Shown: piece after piece, positions 15,901-29,900 of the stretch
Numbering within the stretch: position 1 is the stretch's first letter
Layout of the letters: the number at the start of each line of letters is the position of its first letter
DNA from: Actinomycetota bacterium
GTDB taxonomy: Bacteria; Actinomycetota; Thermoleophilia; RBG-16-64-13
Assembly: GCA_012514635.1 (NCBI GenBank)
Contig: JAAYZX010000004.1
Location: 1-42,703 of the forward strand
Length of the DNA: 42,703 nt
Reading direction: 5' to 3'
Program-made: the position numbers and the translations under genes
Notes under the pieces: generated by a model
The model's input: only the letters and a program-made list of their open reading frames with translations
Told to the model about the DNA's origin: nothing
The model's database searches: none

Positions 15901-18410
15901 CCTACCACGACTTCATCCGGGTGCCGAGTCCACCGGCGGGCGGCGGTCGCGCTAACGAGTTTTTTCTCGGTTTCTACAAGAACACGGCCCGCTCCATCGT
16001 CGGCATCGAGGCCAGGGAGCACACCGCCCAGGTCGCCTACTCTGACAGGGAGGAGCGGGAAGAACGTTTCCGCGAGGGAAGACTTCCCGTTCTCTTCTGC
16101 TCTCCCACCATGGAGCTGGGGGTGGATATCGCCGAGCTCAACGTGGTCAACATGCGCAACATTCCGCCCAACCCGGCCAACTACGCGCAGCGGAGCGGGA
16201 GGGCGGGCCGCAGCGGTCAACCCGCCTTGGTCTACAGCTACTGTACGGTGGGGAGCCCACACGACCAGTACTTCTTCAAGCGCCCGGAACTCATGGTGGC
16301 GGGCGCGGTGACGCCGCCGCGGCTCGATCTGGCCAACGAGGATCTCATCCGTGCTCACATACACGCCGTGTGGCTGGCGGAGACCGGGTTGTCGCTGGGC
16401 AAGTCGTTGGTTGAGCTGCTCGACGTGGGTGGCGACGACCCGACGCTGGCCCTCCAGGAACAGGTGCGAGCTGCTATCGAGGCCAAGATGCCCTTGGAGA
16501 GGACGCGGGTTCGGGCCGCATCGATTCTCGACGGTTGCCGGGATGAGCTCGAAGAAGCCGACTGGTACAGCGAGGGTTGGCTGGACGAGGTCTTGGAGCA
16601 GGTGGCGCTCCGCTTCGACCGGGCCTGTGACCGCTGGCGCAGCCTCTACCGCAGCGCGCTCAGCCAGCGGGAGACCCAACACAAGATCGCGGGCGATCCT
16701 TCGCGGAGCGCTCCGGACCGAGCCTTGGCCAAGCGTCTTCGGGCCGAGGCCGAGCAGCAGATGAACCTGCTCACCGACGTCGATAGGCTGCTGCAATCCG
16801 ACTTCTACAGCTACCGCTACTTCGCCAGTGAGGGCTTTCTCCCCGGCTACAGCTTCCCGCGACTGCCACTGTCGGCGTTCATCCCGGGCAGGAGGGTGGG
16901 GGCCACAGGCAGGAGAGCGGGTAGGGGCTTTGGGGAACAGGAGGAGTTCCTGCAGCGGCCGCGGTTCTTGGCCATTTCCGAGTTCGGTCCCCGGGCCATC
17001 GTCTACCACGAGGGGGCGCAGTACGTAATCAACAAGGCCATCCTGCCGGTGAGGGAAGGGGAAGATTTGACCCAGAACCGGGCCAAGATCTGCTCCCAGT
17101 GCGGGTACCTGCATCAGTTCGAGGAGGGCGACGGCCCCGATCTGTGCAGTAGTTGCGGCGCCTACCTAGGCCAGGCGCTCACCAATCTGTTCCGTCTGCA
17201 GAATGTGTCGACCCAGCGGCGTGAGCGCATCACCTCTGACGAGGAGGAGCGCATGCGACAGGGCTACGAGTTGGCCACCGCCGTTCGCTTGGGCCACGAC
17301 GGCGTCAAGATGCACGGCAGCACGGCGATGGTCACGGCCGCCGCCGGTGGAGCGGCCACTGCGGGTGGAGCGGCCGTCCGTGCGGGGGAAGCGGGGGGCC
17401 CCGTCGCCAAGCTCACCTACGGGCACGCGGCACTGATCTGGAGGATCAATAAGGGCTGGGCCCGGCGGAAGGACAAAGCGCAACTGGGCTTCGTCCTGGA
17501 TATCGAACGGGGCTACTGGGCCAAGAACGAGGACGACGACCTCGACGATGACGACCGGGACCCGATGTCGCCGCGCATCGCCCGCGTGATCCCCTTTGTG
17601 GAGGACCACCGCAACTGTCTGTTGATAGACATGGCCACGCCGCTCACCGCCACCGAGAACGCCTCCCTGCAGGCGGCGCTGAAGCGCGCCGTGCAGGCCC
17701 GCTACCAGCTGGAGGACAACGAGCTGGCGGTGGAGTCGCTGCCCGGCGACGACGATCCCCGCCGCATCCTTCTGTACGAGGCGGCGGAGGGCGGAGCCGG
17801 GGTGCTTCGCCAACTCCTGAATCCGGGAGCGCTGAGCGCGGTGGCGCGGGAGGCCTTGTCACTCTGTCATTTCGATGCGGACACCGGTGAGGATCTTCGG
17901 CGCGCACCCCGGGCCAAAGAGGACTGCGAGGCCGCCTGCTACGACTGCCTCATGAGCTATCAGAACCAGCGCTACCATCAGCTCCTCGATCGCCAGACGA
18001 TCAAGAACGTACTGCTCCAGTTGCGCGACGCCGGTGTGGAGGCTTCGCCCACCAACCTGTCCCGGACCGAGCATCTCCAGGTGCTCATGAACCAGGCGGG
18101 CTCTGAACTGGAGCGCTCGTGGCTCGGTCTGCTGGAACGGCAGAATCTCCATCTCCCTTCGCACGCGCAGAAGTTGGTGGAAGCCTGCGAAACCCGTCCC
18201 GACTTCCTCTATGCGGAGGAGCAGGTAGCCGTGTATATCGACGGGCCGCCGCACGATTTCCCGGAGCGCCAAGCGCGCGATCATGCCCAGACGGAGGCCA
18301 TGAACGATTACGGTTATACGGTGGTGCGTTTCCACCACCAGGACGACTGGGTAGCGATCATCGACCGGTACCCGTATGTGTTTGGAAAGGTCGAAGGAGG
18401 CGCGTCGTGA
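12978..18410 (+). CDS. Giant DEAD/DUF1998 helicase with C-terminal Vsr-like domain (DrmA/DruE-like)
   Basis: This superfamily 2 helicase of 1810 residues has Walker A TGTGSGKS near 112-119, the DEAH-type box DELH near 231 and SATL near 264. The second RecA core has [10 protein letters not shown] near 1040 and the arginine-finger motif [10 protein letters not shown] near 1072. Cys pairs (FCRECG, FCLSCG, CSQCG with CSSCG) suggest zinc binding. The DUF1998 region lies near 1580-1690, with GGAGVLRQL and [12 protein letters not shown]. The last 100 residues ([21 protein letters not shown]) match Vsr/DUF559-type restriction-endonuclease folds. DrmA of DISARM and DruE of Druantia share the helicase-DUF1998 layout. 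ATG 12978 has GAGGGG upstream. It heads the defence unit. Alanine/glycine-rich inserts lie near residues 560-615 and 1450. Confidence 0.85.
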   Translation: MDIFDLHSRLIEDYQQYVESFIRIKDGRIRGRVDEAIDGGLFWPAPLAQLNPSFESGGRIAELVTADVLHPECERVFRVAKDQDGTGKPIILHRHQAEAVRAAASGDNYVLTTGTGSGKSLAYIIPIVDRVLREGSGKGIRAIIVYPMNALANSQAGELTKFLCDGYPDGKGPVTFRRYTGQESDEERQEIIGSPPDILLTNYVMLELILTRPKEEGLIGAAQGLQFLVLDELHTYRGRQGADVAYLVRRVRDRLAPGGLQVVGTSATLAGPGSYDEQRAEVARVASQLFGALVKPERVIGETLRRATAPASLNDQAFMEALRDSIAESGGPVPERYEDFLAHPMARWIEGALGVEPDPDTGHLVRVRPRSISGEEGAAQALSDLTGAPREACAERIADFLLGAGRCERDPVTGFPPFAFRLHQFISRGDAVYASLERGTDRYLTTNAQQYVPGSRDKVLFPLAFCRECGQEYYVVRCLEDPGGGWVFTPRLVSERVTKEDRTAGFLYLGGANPWPEDGDAVLDRLPEDWIQLTNGGRRVRRDMVKRLPQAVRVLPNGVAGEGVATGASAPWAAAGRAADHGVAAGDVTSDGINATPGASDPRAAATTDGSTTATTADAVACHYLPAPFRFCLSCGVSYAARIGDFVKLGQLGSEGRSTATTILGLAAIRNLRADTDLPLRARKLLSFTDNRQDASLQAGHFNDFVEVDLLRSALYRAVAEAGETGIRHDMLTQRVFDALDLPLEQYAADPTANKYAALTNTRAALRRVIGYRLYRDLQKGWRITLPNLEQCGLLKIDYESLDELCASEEEWAGTHAALVTAAPEQRSAIARTMLDWMRRGLAIKVDFLQAESQEGLKQQSSQHLCAPWAIDEREKLETSRMVFPRSSRRDDSREHLFLSGRGGFGQYLRRPTTLPQHDARLPVAEAEIIIRQLLEVLRRAGLVEPVSEGKGVEVPGYQVPAAAMIWRAGDGVTPYHDFIRVPSPPAGGGRANEFFLGFYKNTARSIVGIEAREHTAQVAYSDREEREERFREGRLPVLFCSPTMELGVDIAELNVVNMRNIPPNPANYAQRSGRAGRSGQPALVYSYCTVGSPHDQYFFKRPELMVAGAVTPPRLDLANEDLIRAHIHAVWLAETGLSLGKSLVELLDVGGDDPTLALQEQVRAAIEAKMPLERTRVRAASILDGCRDELEEADWYSEGWLDEVLEQVALRFDRACDRWRSLYRSALSQRETQHKIAGDPSRSAPDRALAKRLRAEAEQQMNLLTDVDRLLQSDFYSYRYFASEGFLPGYSFPRLPLSAFIPGRRVGATGRRAGRGFGEQEEFLQRPRFLAISEFGPRAIVYHEGAQYVINKAILPVREGEDLTQNRAKICSQCGYLHQFEEGDGPDLCSSCGAYLGQALTNLFRLQNVSTQRRERITSDEEERMRQGYELATAVRLGHDGVKMHGSTAMVTAAAGGAATAGGAAVRAGEAGGPVAKLTYGHAALIWRINKGWARRKDKAQLGFVLDIERGYWAKNEDDDLDDDDRDPMSPRIARVIPFVEDHRNCLLIDMATPLTATENASLQAALKRAVQARYQLEDNELAVESLPGDDDPRRILLYEAAEGGAGVLRQLLNPGALSAVAREALSLCHFDADTGEDLRRAPRAKEDCEAACYDCLMSYQNQRYHQLLDRQTIKNVLLQLRDAGVEASPTNLSRTEHLQVLMNQAGSELERSWLGLLERQNLHLPSHAQKLVEACETRPDFLYAEEQVAVYIDGPPHDFPERQARDHAQTEAMNDYGYTVVRFHHQDDWVAIIDRYPYVFGKVEGGAS

Positions 18411-18580
18411 GGCGTGGCGCGAGGTGTGGCGCCACGGCCGGCGCCCGGGTTGGGGCCGCGTCGGGCGCGACGCCGAGCCGGGCGGCACCCCGTATGGGCG
18501 TCTTCGCCGTGGCCGCAGCCGGCGCCGCTGCCGCGCCGCCGGGCCGTGCCGCCGGCGCCCCCGAAGGAGGCGGCGCATGA
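18407..18580 (+). CDS. 57-residue Ala/Gly/Pro-rich micro-ORF between the two helicases
   Basis: GTG 18407 overlaps the helicase stop (GTGA) and follows a consensus AAGGAGG eight bases upstream. The frame ends at TGA 18578-18580, overlapping the next start as ATGA. The predicted peptide is basic at the start and then almost wholly Ala, Gly, Pro and Arg (FAVAAAGAAAAPPGRAAGAP). It has no recognisable domain. Its role may be only to carry ribosomes from one helicase gene to the next; the composition resembles the low-complexity inserts within the flanking proteins. Real translation is unproven. Confidence 0.45.
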   Translation: MRRGARCGATAGARVGAASGATPSRAAPRMGVFAVAAAGAAAAPPGRAAGAPEGGGA

Positions 18581-21429
18581 GTTTTGCCGTGGGTTCTCTG
18601 GTGCGGGCTCGAGGGCGGGAGTGGGTGGTTCTGCCCGAATCCGAGGGCGATCTGCTGGTGCTCCGCCCGCTGCGCGGCACCGAGGATGAGGTCACCGGCG
18701 TCCTGCGGACCCTGGAGAAGGTGGAATCCGCACAGTTCGCTCTGCCCGACCCCGGTGATCCGCGGCAGATCGGCGACTATCGCTCGGCGCGGCTGCTGCG
18801 CGACGCCGTGCGCCTCGGCTTCCGTTCGAGTGCCGGTCCGTTCCGCTCCTTTGCCGCCGTGGCGGTGGAGCCGCGCCCGTACCAGTTGGTGCCGCTGCTG
18901 ATGGCGCTCCGTCTGGACCCCGTGCGCATCCTCATCGCCGACGACGTGGGCATAGGCAAGACCATCGAGGCGGGATTGATCGCCAAGGAGCTCTTGGCCC
19001 GCGGGGAGGTGGAGCGCCTGGCCGTGCTCTGTCCGCCGGCCCTGGCCGAGCAGTGGCAGGGAGAGCTCAGCGACAAGTTCCATATCGATACCGAATTGGT
19101 GCTCTCGTCCACGGTGAGGCGACTCGAACGCCATTGCGGTCCCAACGAGTCCCTCTTCGACCGCCACCCCTTCGTGGTGGTGTCCACAGACTTCATCAAG
19201 TCGCCGCGCCACGTGGAGGAGTTCAAGCGGGCCTGTCCGGAGATGGTCATCGTGGACGAGGCCCACACCTGCGCCTCCGCCGGCGACGGTCGCAGCGCCC
19301 AGATCCAGCGCCACAGGCTGGTGGCGGGTCTGGCGGCCGACCCCACGCGCCACCTCATCCTGGTCACCGCCACGCCTCACAGCGGCAAAGAGGAGGCGTT
19401 CCGGTCCCTTCTGGGATTTCTTGATGAAGAATTCCTGCAACTTCCCACTGAGCTTGGCGGGAACCACAATCGTGCTCATCGCCAACGGCTTGCTCGGCAT
19501 TTTGTCCAACGCCGCCGAGGCGACATCAAACAGTACTTGGACGAGGATACACCCTTCCCCGCCCGCGAAGAGGCCGAGGACACTTATAAACTTTCATCCG
19601 AATACAAGAAGCTTTTCGACCGAGTGCTTCGTTATGCTCGGGAGACGGTGCAGGATGCGGCCGGTGACCATCGTCGTCGCGTGCGTTGGTGGTCGGCGTT
19701 GGCGTTGCTGCGTTCGCTGGCCTCCAGTCCCGCAGCGGCCGCGGCCACCATGCGCACCCGGGCCGCCGCCGCCGACACCGAGACTTCCGAAGAGGCCGAC
19801 GAGATCGGTCGCCGCACGGTCCTCGATCTCATGGACGCCGATCTGTCCGAAGGAGTCGACGTCATCCCCGGCGGCGACGCGGACGAAGAAGGTGAAGAGG
19901 CCGGCGCCCGCCGCCGTCTGCTGGAGATGGCCCGCGAGGCCGACGCACTTCGAGGCGCCAAGGACACCAAACTCAAAAAGGCCGTGAAGCTCGTCTCGGA
20001 GCTTCTGGCCGACGGCTACCGTCCCATTGTTTTCTGCCGCTTCATCGATACCGCCGAATACGTGGCCGAGGCTATGCGCAGGGCATTGAAGGGCACCGAG
20101 GTGGCGGCCGTGACCGGCACCCTCCCCCCGGACGAACGCGAGATGCGGGTGGCCGCCCTCGCCGAGCATCCCAAGCGGGTGCTGGTGTGCACCGACTGCC
20201 TGAGCGAGGGCATTAACCTGCAGGAGCACTTCGACGCCGTGCTCCACTACGATCTCTCCTGGAACCCCACTCGCCACGAGCAGCGCGAAGGACGCGTGGA
20301 TCGCTACGGCCAGCGCAGCGACAATGTGCGCGTCCTTACCTACTACGGCACCGACAACCAGATCGACGGCGTGGTGCTGAACGTGTTGTTGCGCAAACAT
20401 AAGGCCATCCGCAGTTCGTTGGGAATATCCGTGCCGGTACCCGTCAATACTGAAGCTCTAGTAGAGGCTCTGCTTGAAGGGATCCTTCTTCGGGAGAAGA
20501 GTGGCGGGAGCCCCGATCAGCTCATGTTCGAGCTGGACGATCTCGAAAACCTCGTCGAACAGCGCGACACGGTCCACCGTGAATGGGAAGTGGCGGCCGA
20601 CCGGGAGAAGCGCTCCCGGACCATGTTCGCGCAGGAGACCATCAAGGTGGGCGAGGTGGCGCAGGAGCTGTCTGAGATGCGTGCGGCCATCGGCAGCAGA
20701 CTGGATGTCAAGCACTTCATTCACGATGCGCTCCGGGCCAACCGGGCTGTGGTGACCGGCGACGAGGCGGTCAAAGTGGATCTGGCCGAGACGCCGCGGG
20801 CGCTCCGTGATGCCATGGGCCTCTTCGATAGCGACGACTTCCAGGGGCGCTTCGAGTTGCCCGTGGCCGATGGGGAGGTGTACCTCTCGCGCACCCATCC
20901 GTACGTGGAGGGTCTCGCCGCCCACACCGCCGACTCCGCTCTGGATGGACTCGAAGAAGCCCCGGCCAAACGGATGGGAGTGATCCGAACAACCGGGGTA
21001 GCGAAGCGGACCACGCTTCTGCTCCTCCGTCTGCGCTTCCACATCAGTGATGTTGTGGGCCGGCAGGGGGCGCTGCTGGCCGAGGAGTCCCAGTTGATCG
21101 GGTTCCAAGGAGCTCCGAGCGGCGCCGAATGGCTGACCGGCGAAGAGGTGGAGGAGCTTCTCGAGGCGACTCCGGGCGCATCCATCGGCCTCGACCAACA
21201 GCGCGATGCGTTGGAGCGCATCCTCGCCGACTTCGATGAGGTGGCCCCCCATCTGCAGAGCGTGGCGGAGGAGCGCGCTCAGGTCCTCGCCGACTCGCAC
21301 GACCGGGTGCGACGGGCCGTGACCCGAGCCGGCGGCCGGACGGCCGGCGCCGCGACCAAGGTGACGCCCGAGCTCCCGGTGGACGTGCTGGGTGTATACG
21401 TGTATCTGCCGGGTGGGGGTGGGGTGTGA
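18577..21429 (+). CDS. SNF2-family helicase (DrmD/BrxHII-like)
   Basis: This 950-residue Swi2/Snf2 ATPase has DDVGIGKTIEAGL (Walker A) near 120, VDEAHTC (DEAH box) near 225, and TATPHSGK near 263. The C-terminal RecA lobe has IVFCRFIDTAEYVAE near 485 and CLSEGINLQ through REGRVDRYGQ near 540-578. Such helicases appear as DrmD in class 1 DISARM and BrxHII in some BREX loci, where they are thought to translocate on invading DNA. ATG 18577 is chosen because AAGGAGG lies six bases upstream; the longer reading from 18376 would add an implausible arginine-rich tail overlapping the previous gene. An Ala-rich insert sits near residues 385-410. The preceding micro-ORF overlaps it by four bases. Confidence 0.9.
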   Translation: MSFAVGSLVRARGREWVVLPESEGDLLVLRPLRGTEDEVTGVLRTLEKVESAQFALPDPGDPRQIGDYRSARLLRDAVRLGFRSSAGPFRSFAAVAVEPRPYQLVPLLMALRLDPVRILIADDVGIGKTIEAGLIAKELLARGEVERLAVLCPPALAEQWQGELSDKFHIDTELVLSSTVRRLERHCGPNESLFDRHPFVVVSTDFIKSPRHVEEFKRACPEMVIVDEAHTCASAGDGRSAQIQRHRLVAGLAADPTRHLILVTATPHSGKEEAFRSLLGFLDEEFLQLPTELGGNHNRAHRQRLARHFVQRRRGDIKQYLDEDTPFPAREEAEDTYKLSSEYKKLFDRVLRYARETVQDAAGDHRRRVRWWSALALLRSLASSPAAAAATMRTRAAAADTETSEEADEIGRRTVLDLMDADLSEGVDVIPGGDADEEGEEAGARRRLLEMAREADALRGAKDTKLKKAVKLVSELLADGYRPIVFCRFIDTAEYVAEAMRRALKGTEVAAVTGTLPPDEREMRVAALAEHPKRVLVCTDCLSEGINLQEHFDAVLHYDLSWNPTRHEQREGRVDRYGQRSDNVRVLTYYGTDNQIDGVVLNVLLRKHKAIRSSLGISVPVPVNTEALVEALLEGILLREKSGGSPDQLMFELDDLENLVEQRDTVHREWEVAADREKRSRTMFAQETIKVGEVAQELSEMRAAIGSRLDVKHFIHDALRANRAVVTGDEAVKVDLAETPRALRDAMGLFDSDDFQGRFELPVADGEVYLSRTHPYVEGLAAHTADSALDGLEEAPAKRMGVIRTTGVAKRTTLLLLRLRFHISDVVGRQGALLAEESQLIGFQGAPSGAEWLTGEEVEELLEATPGASIGLDQQRDALERILADFDEVAPHLQSVAEERAQVLADSHDRVRRAVTRAGGRTAGAATKVTPELPVDVLGVYVYLPGGGGV

Positions 21430-21465
21430 GGCGACGGATCATCACTGCATCAGCGTCATCTCGGG

Positions 21466-21477
21466 TACCATATGGTA
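21466..21477. promoter_or_regulatory. 12-bp perfect palindrome upstream of hicB
   Basis: TACCATATGGTA lies 30 bp before the HicB start in the only sizeable gap between the SNF2 and HicB genes. It is a candidate operator for an internal promoter of the toxin-antitoxin pair. Confidence 0.4.
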
Positions 21478-21507
21478 GGTGGCAAGTAGTCGAAGGGATT
21501 TGTAGTC

Positions 21508-21714
21508 ATGAAGTTCTTCGTTACGATGGACAGGGACGAGGATGGAGCCTGGATCGCGGAGTGTCCGTCTATCCCCGGCTGCGTGAGTCAGGGGGATACT
21601 CGGGAGGAGGCTCTTGCCAACGTGCGGGAGGCGATCGTCCTCTGCTTGGAGGTCCGCGCCGAACGTGGTCTGCCGCTCACCATCGAGACCAAACTGGTCG
21701 AGGTGGCTCTCTAG
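21508..21714 (+). CDS. hicB: HicB-family antitoxin
   Basis: This 68-residue protein has the HicB partial RNase-H-like fold: KFFVTMDRDEDGAWIAECP, the IPGCVSQGDT turn and EEALANVREAI. HicB neutralises the HicA mRNA interferase by direct binding. The protein stops after this domain; the C-terminal ribbon-helix-helix or HTH that many HicB proteins use for autoregulation is missing, so repression by HicB alone is doubtful. It precedes hicA with no spacer. An AAGGGA site lies a little upstream. Confidence 0.9.
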   Translation: MKFFVTMDRDEDGAWIAECPSIPGCVSQGDTREEALANVREAIVLCLEVRAERGLPLTIETKLVEVAL

Positions 21715-21945
21715 ATGTCTCCGTTGCCCTTACTGAGTGGGCGCGAGATCGTAAAGGTGTTCGAGTCCCTCGGCTGGGAAGTCGCACGTCGGCGGGGCAG
21801 TCATATCGTGCTGGTCAAGGATGGATCGTCGGCGACGCTCTCTGTTCCAGATCATCGGCCGGTCGCCAGGGGCACACTACGTTCTCTCATACGCGCGGCG
21901 GATCTGACTGTCTCGGAGTTCGTCGCCGCGGCAGACGAGTTGTAG
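21715..21945 (+). CDS. hicA: HicA-family mRNA interferase toxin
   Basis: This 76-residue toxin has the double-stranded-RNA-binding-like fold. The catalytic histidine is His30 in RRGSHIVLVK, preceded by LSGREIVKVFESLGW and followed by SVPDHRPVARGTLRSLIRAADL, all typical of HicA. It cleaves mRNA when free of HicB. Its ATG follows the hicB stop directly (TAG ATG). The placement inside a defence operon, between helicase and methyltransferase genes, would let damage to the operon release the toxin. That role is an inference; HicBA pairs are also common passengers. Confidence 0.92.
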   Translation: MSPLPLLSGREIVKVFESLGWEVARRRGSHIVLVKDGSSATLSVPDHRPVARGTLRSLIRAADLTVSEFVAAADEL

Positions 21946-21958
21946 CAGGCTTCGCTCA

Positions 21959-21980
21959 ATCCGGCGCTTCTTCGCCGGAT
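21959..21980 (+). other. Intra-operon hairpin between hicA and the methyltransferase gene
   Basis: ATCCGGCG, loop CTTCTT, CGCCGGAT forms a perfect 8-bp stem in the 57-bp gap. No U-tract follows. It may be an RNA-processing or attenuation element that sets methyltransferase level separately from the toxin pair. Confidence 0.45.
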
Positions 21981-22002
21981 CTCCTAGGTGGGGGCTTCTG
22001 AC

Positions 22003-26132
<4,130 letters not shown>

Positions 26133-26136
<4 letters not shown>

Positions 26137-26453
26137 CAACGACCGCTCGTTCTCACTTCAATCGGGACATCCAAAGAGCGGAGGCGATGCTCGATCAAGT
26201 GCGGTATCTGGACGATGACGTCACAAGGACGCAGCTTGCTCTGGATCTACGCGTTGCCGCAATCGCTATGGCAGTCGGCGCCATGGATGCTCACCTCTGC
26301 AACAAGTACGTAGACTGCCCCTCGACGGTCCTTAAGGCCTACGCGAAGGGTCGCTGGAATGGCTCCCTTCCAAAAGCCTGCGCAGATGCTCGTCTTCCAG
26401 CCAGCGACGTGCTCGACACATCCAGGAAGGCGGGGCCTGCGTGGGGCATTTGA
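26133..26453 (+). CDS. N-terminal part of a HEPN-type protein (split gene, part 1)
   Basis: The 106-residue product starts inside the methyltransferase stop (ATGA) and contains a helical segment (RAEAMLDQVRYLDDDV, then RVAAIAMAVGAMDAHL) that fits the first helices of RiboL-PSP-type HEPN proteins. It ends at TGA 26451-26453, directly followed in the same frame by ATG. In relatives, as I recall them, the sequence continues without a break into the part encoded by the next feature. It therefore looks like one HEPN gene interrupted by a nonsense codon, or two chains made by termination and reinitiation. Confidence 0.6.
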
Positions 26454-26855
26454 ATGGCAGCCAGGACAATCATGGAGATGGACAGCATGCTGTCCATTTC
26501 TCGCCTAGACGATGTGTTCAATCCAATTCTGGCTTCGGGTCACAAGCTCTGGGCGGACTTCATCGTGGCAATGGTGGCGCACGGCCGGGTTCGTCTGACG
26601 GGGCCCAAGACGGCTGCCGAAGTAGCGGCGCTATCTGGCGAAGACAAAGAGAAGGCCACGAAGAAGGCGATTGACGTGTTGCAGAAGCGCATAGGGTGCA
26701 TTGTCAAAACCCGGCACGATTGGATCCATAACTGTGGTAGGCCCAAGACCGTCATCCAGAAGTGCTCGTATGGCGAAGCTTGCTGCCGCGTGCGCGACGT
26801 GAAGTTGTTCGTCGTCACCCTCGACAACTTCATAGAAACACATCGTCTGGCGTAG
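26454..26855 (+). CDS. C-terminal HEPN domain with R-x4-H motif (split gene, part 2)
   Basis: The 133-residue product carries SISRLDDVFNPILASGHKLW and the catalytic HEPN motif as R87-x4-H92 in TRHDWIHNCGRPK. This is the active-site signature of HEPN ribonucleases used as abortive-infection or toxin effectors. It is in the same frame as the previous ORF with no gap (TGAATG), so reinitiation could supply it. The motif residues are retained, which argues against simple long-term decay. Which RNA it would cut, and what keeps it inactive, cannot be read from sequence; the upstream helicases, the methylase or the following 1171-residue protein are possible partners. Confidence 0.6.
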   Translation: MAARTIMEMDSMLSISRLDDVFNPILASGHKLWADFIVAMVAHGRVRLTGPKTAAEVAALSGEDKEKATKKAIDVLQKRIGCIVKTRHDWIHNCGRPKTVIQKCSYGEACCRVRDVKLFVVTLDNFIETHRLA

Positions 26856-26930
26856 GTCATGGGTCTAGCGAGCCTTCAGTTGGCGCGGCGCGCGCCCGAA
26901 AATCTCCTATCAAGGACAGGGGGGAATGGA

Positions 26931-29900
26931 ATGAACAAGGGCTTCGACAATGAACTGGACCGGCCAGTGCAGGGCAAGAGGCCTTGTTCGTTGCAGTTCA
27001 TGGATGCTAGACAGGAAAGAATTCAGCGGAGGCTTCAGCTCATCGGCCCTGGTCCGGCAGCGTTCTTTGGCGATTGCTGTCGTCTAATCAGCCGTGACTG
27101 CGACGTGGCTTCCAAGACGCATCTCATCGGGCACCTACTTCGAGAGATTGAGAGCGCCCTAAGAGATGTTCTCGAGCCCTACATAGTGCCTGAAGGCGCC
27201 GAGGGGTCAAAGCGCGGCAGAAGCTCAGACAAGCATGCGGATGAGATTCGATCGGTCGCTGTGGCTCTCGACATGTCGGAAGACGACCCAGTATTGATCA
27301 CTTGGCTCAGCCTTGCCGGTCAGAAGTCTGGTGCGGCCTTGCACCGGCGCGCCCACAGACAAGACCTCGGTTTTCGGAAGGTGGATCCCGAATTTCAGCA
27401 GTGGTGGGAGAACGTGCAGTCTGTCTTTGACGCCGTTCTCCAGAGGTTTGAAGAAAGGTACGCGGCGGTCTTCGAGATCCTAGACCGGCTTCTGGCGAGC
27501 CAACCAGATGTAGACACTCTGAGAAACCACGTCCCCAACAATCATACCGTGCATCGCTACTTCTTCTCGAAGCTGAACGATCCATCCTGGGTGGCACCCC
27601 TCTTGGAAGCAGGGATACTTGAGCGTCCGCCCGAACCGGAGATTGTAGAAGATGGTGGTGGCGTCCGTTTTCCAGGGTGGCCCATAGTCGAGTACTTGGA
27701 AAGGATGGCCGCTGGCCATCCCGGAATTCATCAGGATGTTCTGGACGCAGTTCTCCTGGTTCCGGAGACGACCAATGTGCGCGTGCACCACGGCTTGCTT
27801 CTGGTGGCGCTGAATTTGCCACCAGCCATGAGCAAAGAACTTGCCTCAGAGGTCATTCGATGGATGAACGGCCCCCACAGACCGCTATCTGGTATTGAGT
27901 ACGCGAAACTCGTTCGGTGTCTTGCCGTTGGCGGAGCAGAAGCTGAGGCGCTCGACCTTGCCGCAGGTCTCTTTGCGATTTCTGGGGACGGAGATAGCCT
28001 GGCTCCGGATGCTGCTCCTCTGCGCATGAGTATCTGGGAATACGAGAAGTGCCTGGACGTAGCTCTATCGTCGCTAGCGGAAGCCGCGCCGTTGCCCACC
28101 CTCACGCTCATGTCTAATCTGCTTGAGGAAGCGATTATGGTAGGAGGGCACGTACCCGGAGGGCCCGGGGGAGACCATGGTGGGAGCGATCTGTCGCATC
28201 TCTGGCGACCTGCAATCGAGGATCACGCTCAGAATCGGGATTACGACAATCTCCCAGGCTTGCTCATCAAGGCGACCAGGGACGTGGCTCTTACGACTGC
28301 GGAGAAAAGACCCGAGCTCATACCAGAATTGCTTGCAGCACTCCAAACCAGGGCCCTTCGAGTGTTCCGACGCATCGCTCTGCATATGCTTCGAGTCTGC
28401 TCGCAGAACGCCCTTGATGCCGTCCGGGCGAGTCTTCTTGACCGCTCTTTCTTCGACGACCCCGGCTTGCTGCACGAGTACTACCACTTGCTTCACGACT
28501 GCTTCGGCATTCTTTCTCTCGACGATCAGGCGGTGATTCTCGGCTGGATTGACGAGGGTCCGGACAGCGGTGAGCGGGCGACTTGGTTTCTAGAGCAGGA
28601 AGGGAGGCTACCGACTGACGACCAGGTCACGAACTACTGCGACTTCTGGCGCATAAAGAAGCTAATGCCTATCAAGGAGCTTCTGCCCGAGGCGCGGAAG
28701 CAGTGGTTCGATCAAATGGTCGCGAGGCTTGAGCTTCCTGAACACCCTGATTTTGCGGTTTACCGCGGGACTTTCGTGGGGCCCACGAGCCCCTTGGAAC
28801 TCGAGGACATCCAGACCATGGAGCCCTCGAGACTCGTAGAGTACCTTGGAAAGTGGGTTCCTTCACAGGAATGGGGCGCACCGACCCCCGGAGGCCTTGC
28901 CAGGCTCGTAACTGCGGCAGTGGCGGACGATCCGTCGCAGTACCTTCCCGTTCTTGCCGAGATCTCGGGAATCGAAACGACCTATGTGCGCGGCATCATG
29001 GAGGGCTTTCGCCTGGCAGTCGGTGACAATAAGCCTTTCGACTGGGGACCGGTGCTTGATCTCGCGAAACAAGCTGTCCTATCACCTTGGCCAATTTCAT
29101 CTGCACCAGGTGAGGTATACGAACGTGATTCTGACTGGAGCGGGACTCGCAAGACAATCGCCTCGGTGATCGAAGCGGGGCTGAGACCGGGAGAGACGGA
29201 GATCCCGGTTACTTTTCGCGACGTCGTTTGGCAGATTCTGAGCTCGTTGGCCGACGACCCTGACCCCAGCATCGCGGACGAAAAACGCTATGGTGACGGC
29301 GGCTTCGACGCTGCGACGATGGCTATCAATACGGTTCGTGGGCAGGCCTTGCATGCTGTGATTCAGTATGGATTGTGGGTGGCGAGAGAGGTTGCCACGA
29401 CTCGAGACGACAAGGGAAACCCTCCCCCAGACGGAGCGGCTGTCCCCGAGCTATGGCCGATCCTTGATGGACATCTTGACACCGTCCGAGATCCCTCGCT
29501 CGCGATTCGTTCGGTCTATGGTCAGTGGTTTCCTTGGATTCACTTTTTAGGAAGAGACTGGGCCGTCTCGCGGCTGGACGCGATTTTCCCTCGCGACCCG
29601 GACCATGCACCGTGGTGGACTGCCGCGTGGATCGCCTATGTGATGCACAGTCGACCCTTCGATGATGTCCTCCCGATTCTGAGGCCGACCTACGAGCATG
29701 CTGTCAAGCTTATGAAGGCGGATGAGGAGCCACTGTTGTTTGGCGACAGACCCTCCGAACGCCTCGGCGAGCACCTCGCTGCCTATGTGTGGCGCGGGGC
29801 GATCTCCATTGATCCGGTCGACCTTCTGCTGGCCGAGTTCTGGGGCAAAGCGGACGTCAGTCTTAGACGGCATGTGCTCACCTACATCGGTCTGAGTCTC

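Noticed and set aside
15201-17114. Minus-strand ORF of 637 codons inside the helicase gene
   Set aside because: Pro/Arg/His-rich shadow opposite conserved helicase motifs; no start signal or family.
18376-18576. N-terminal extension of the SNF2 protein from ATG 18376
   Set aside because: Arg-rich, overlaps the upstream gene and has no ribosome site; ATG 18577 has AAGGAGG at ideal spacing.
26451-26453. TGA in the HEPN gene as a selenocysteine codon
   Set aside because: No selenocysteine-type catalytic context and no insertion-element hairpin is seen; TGA is directly followed by ATG.
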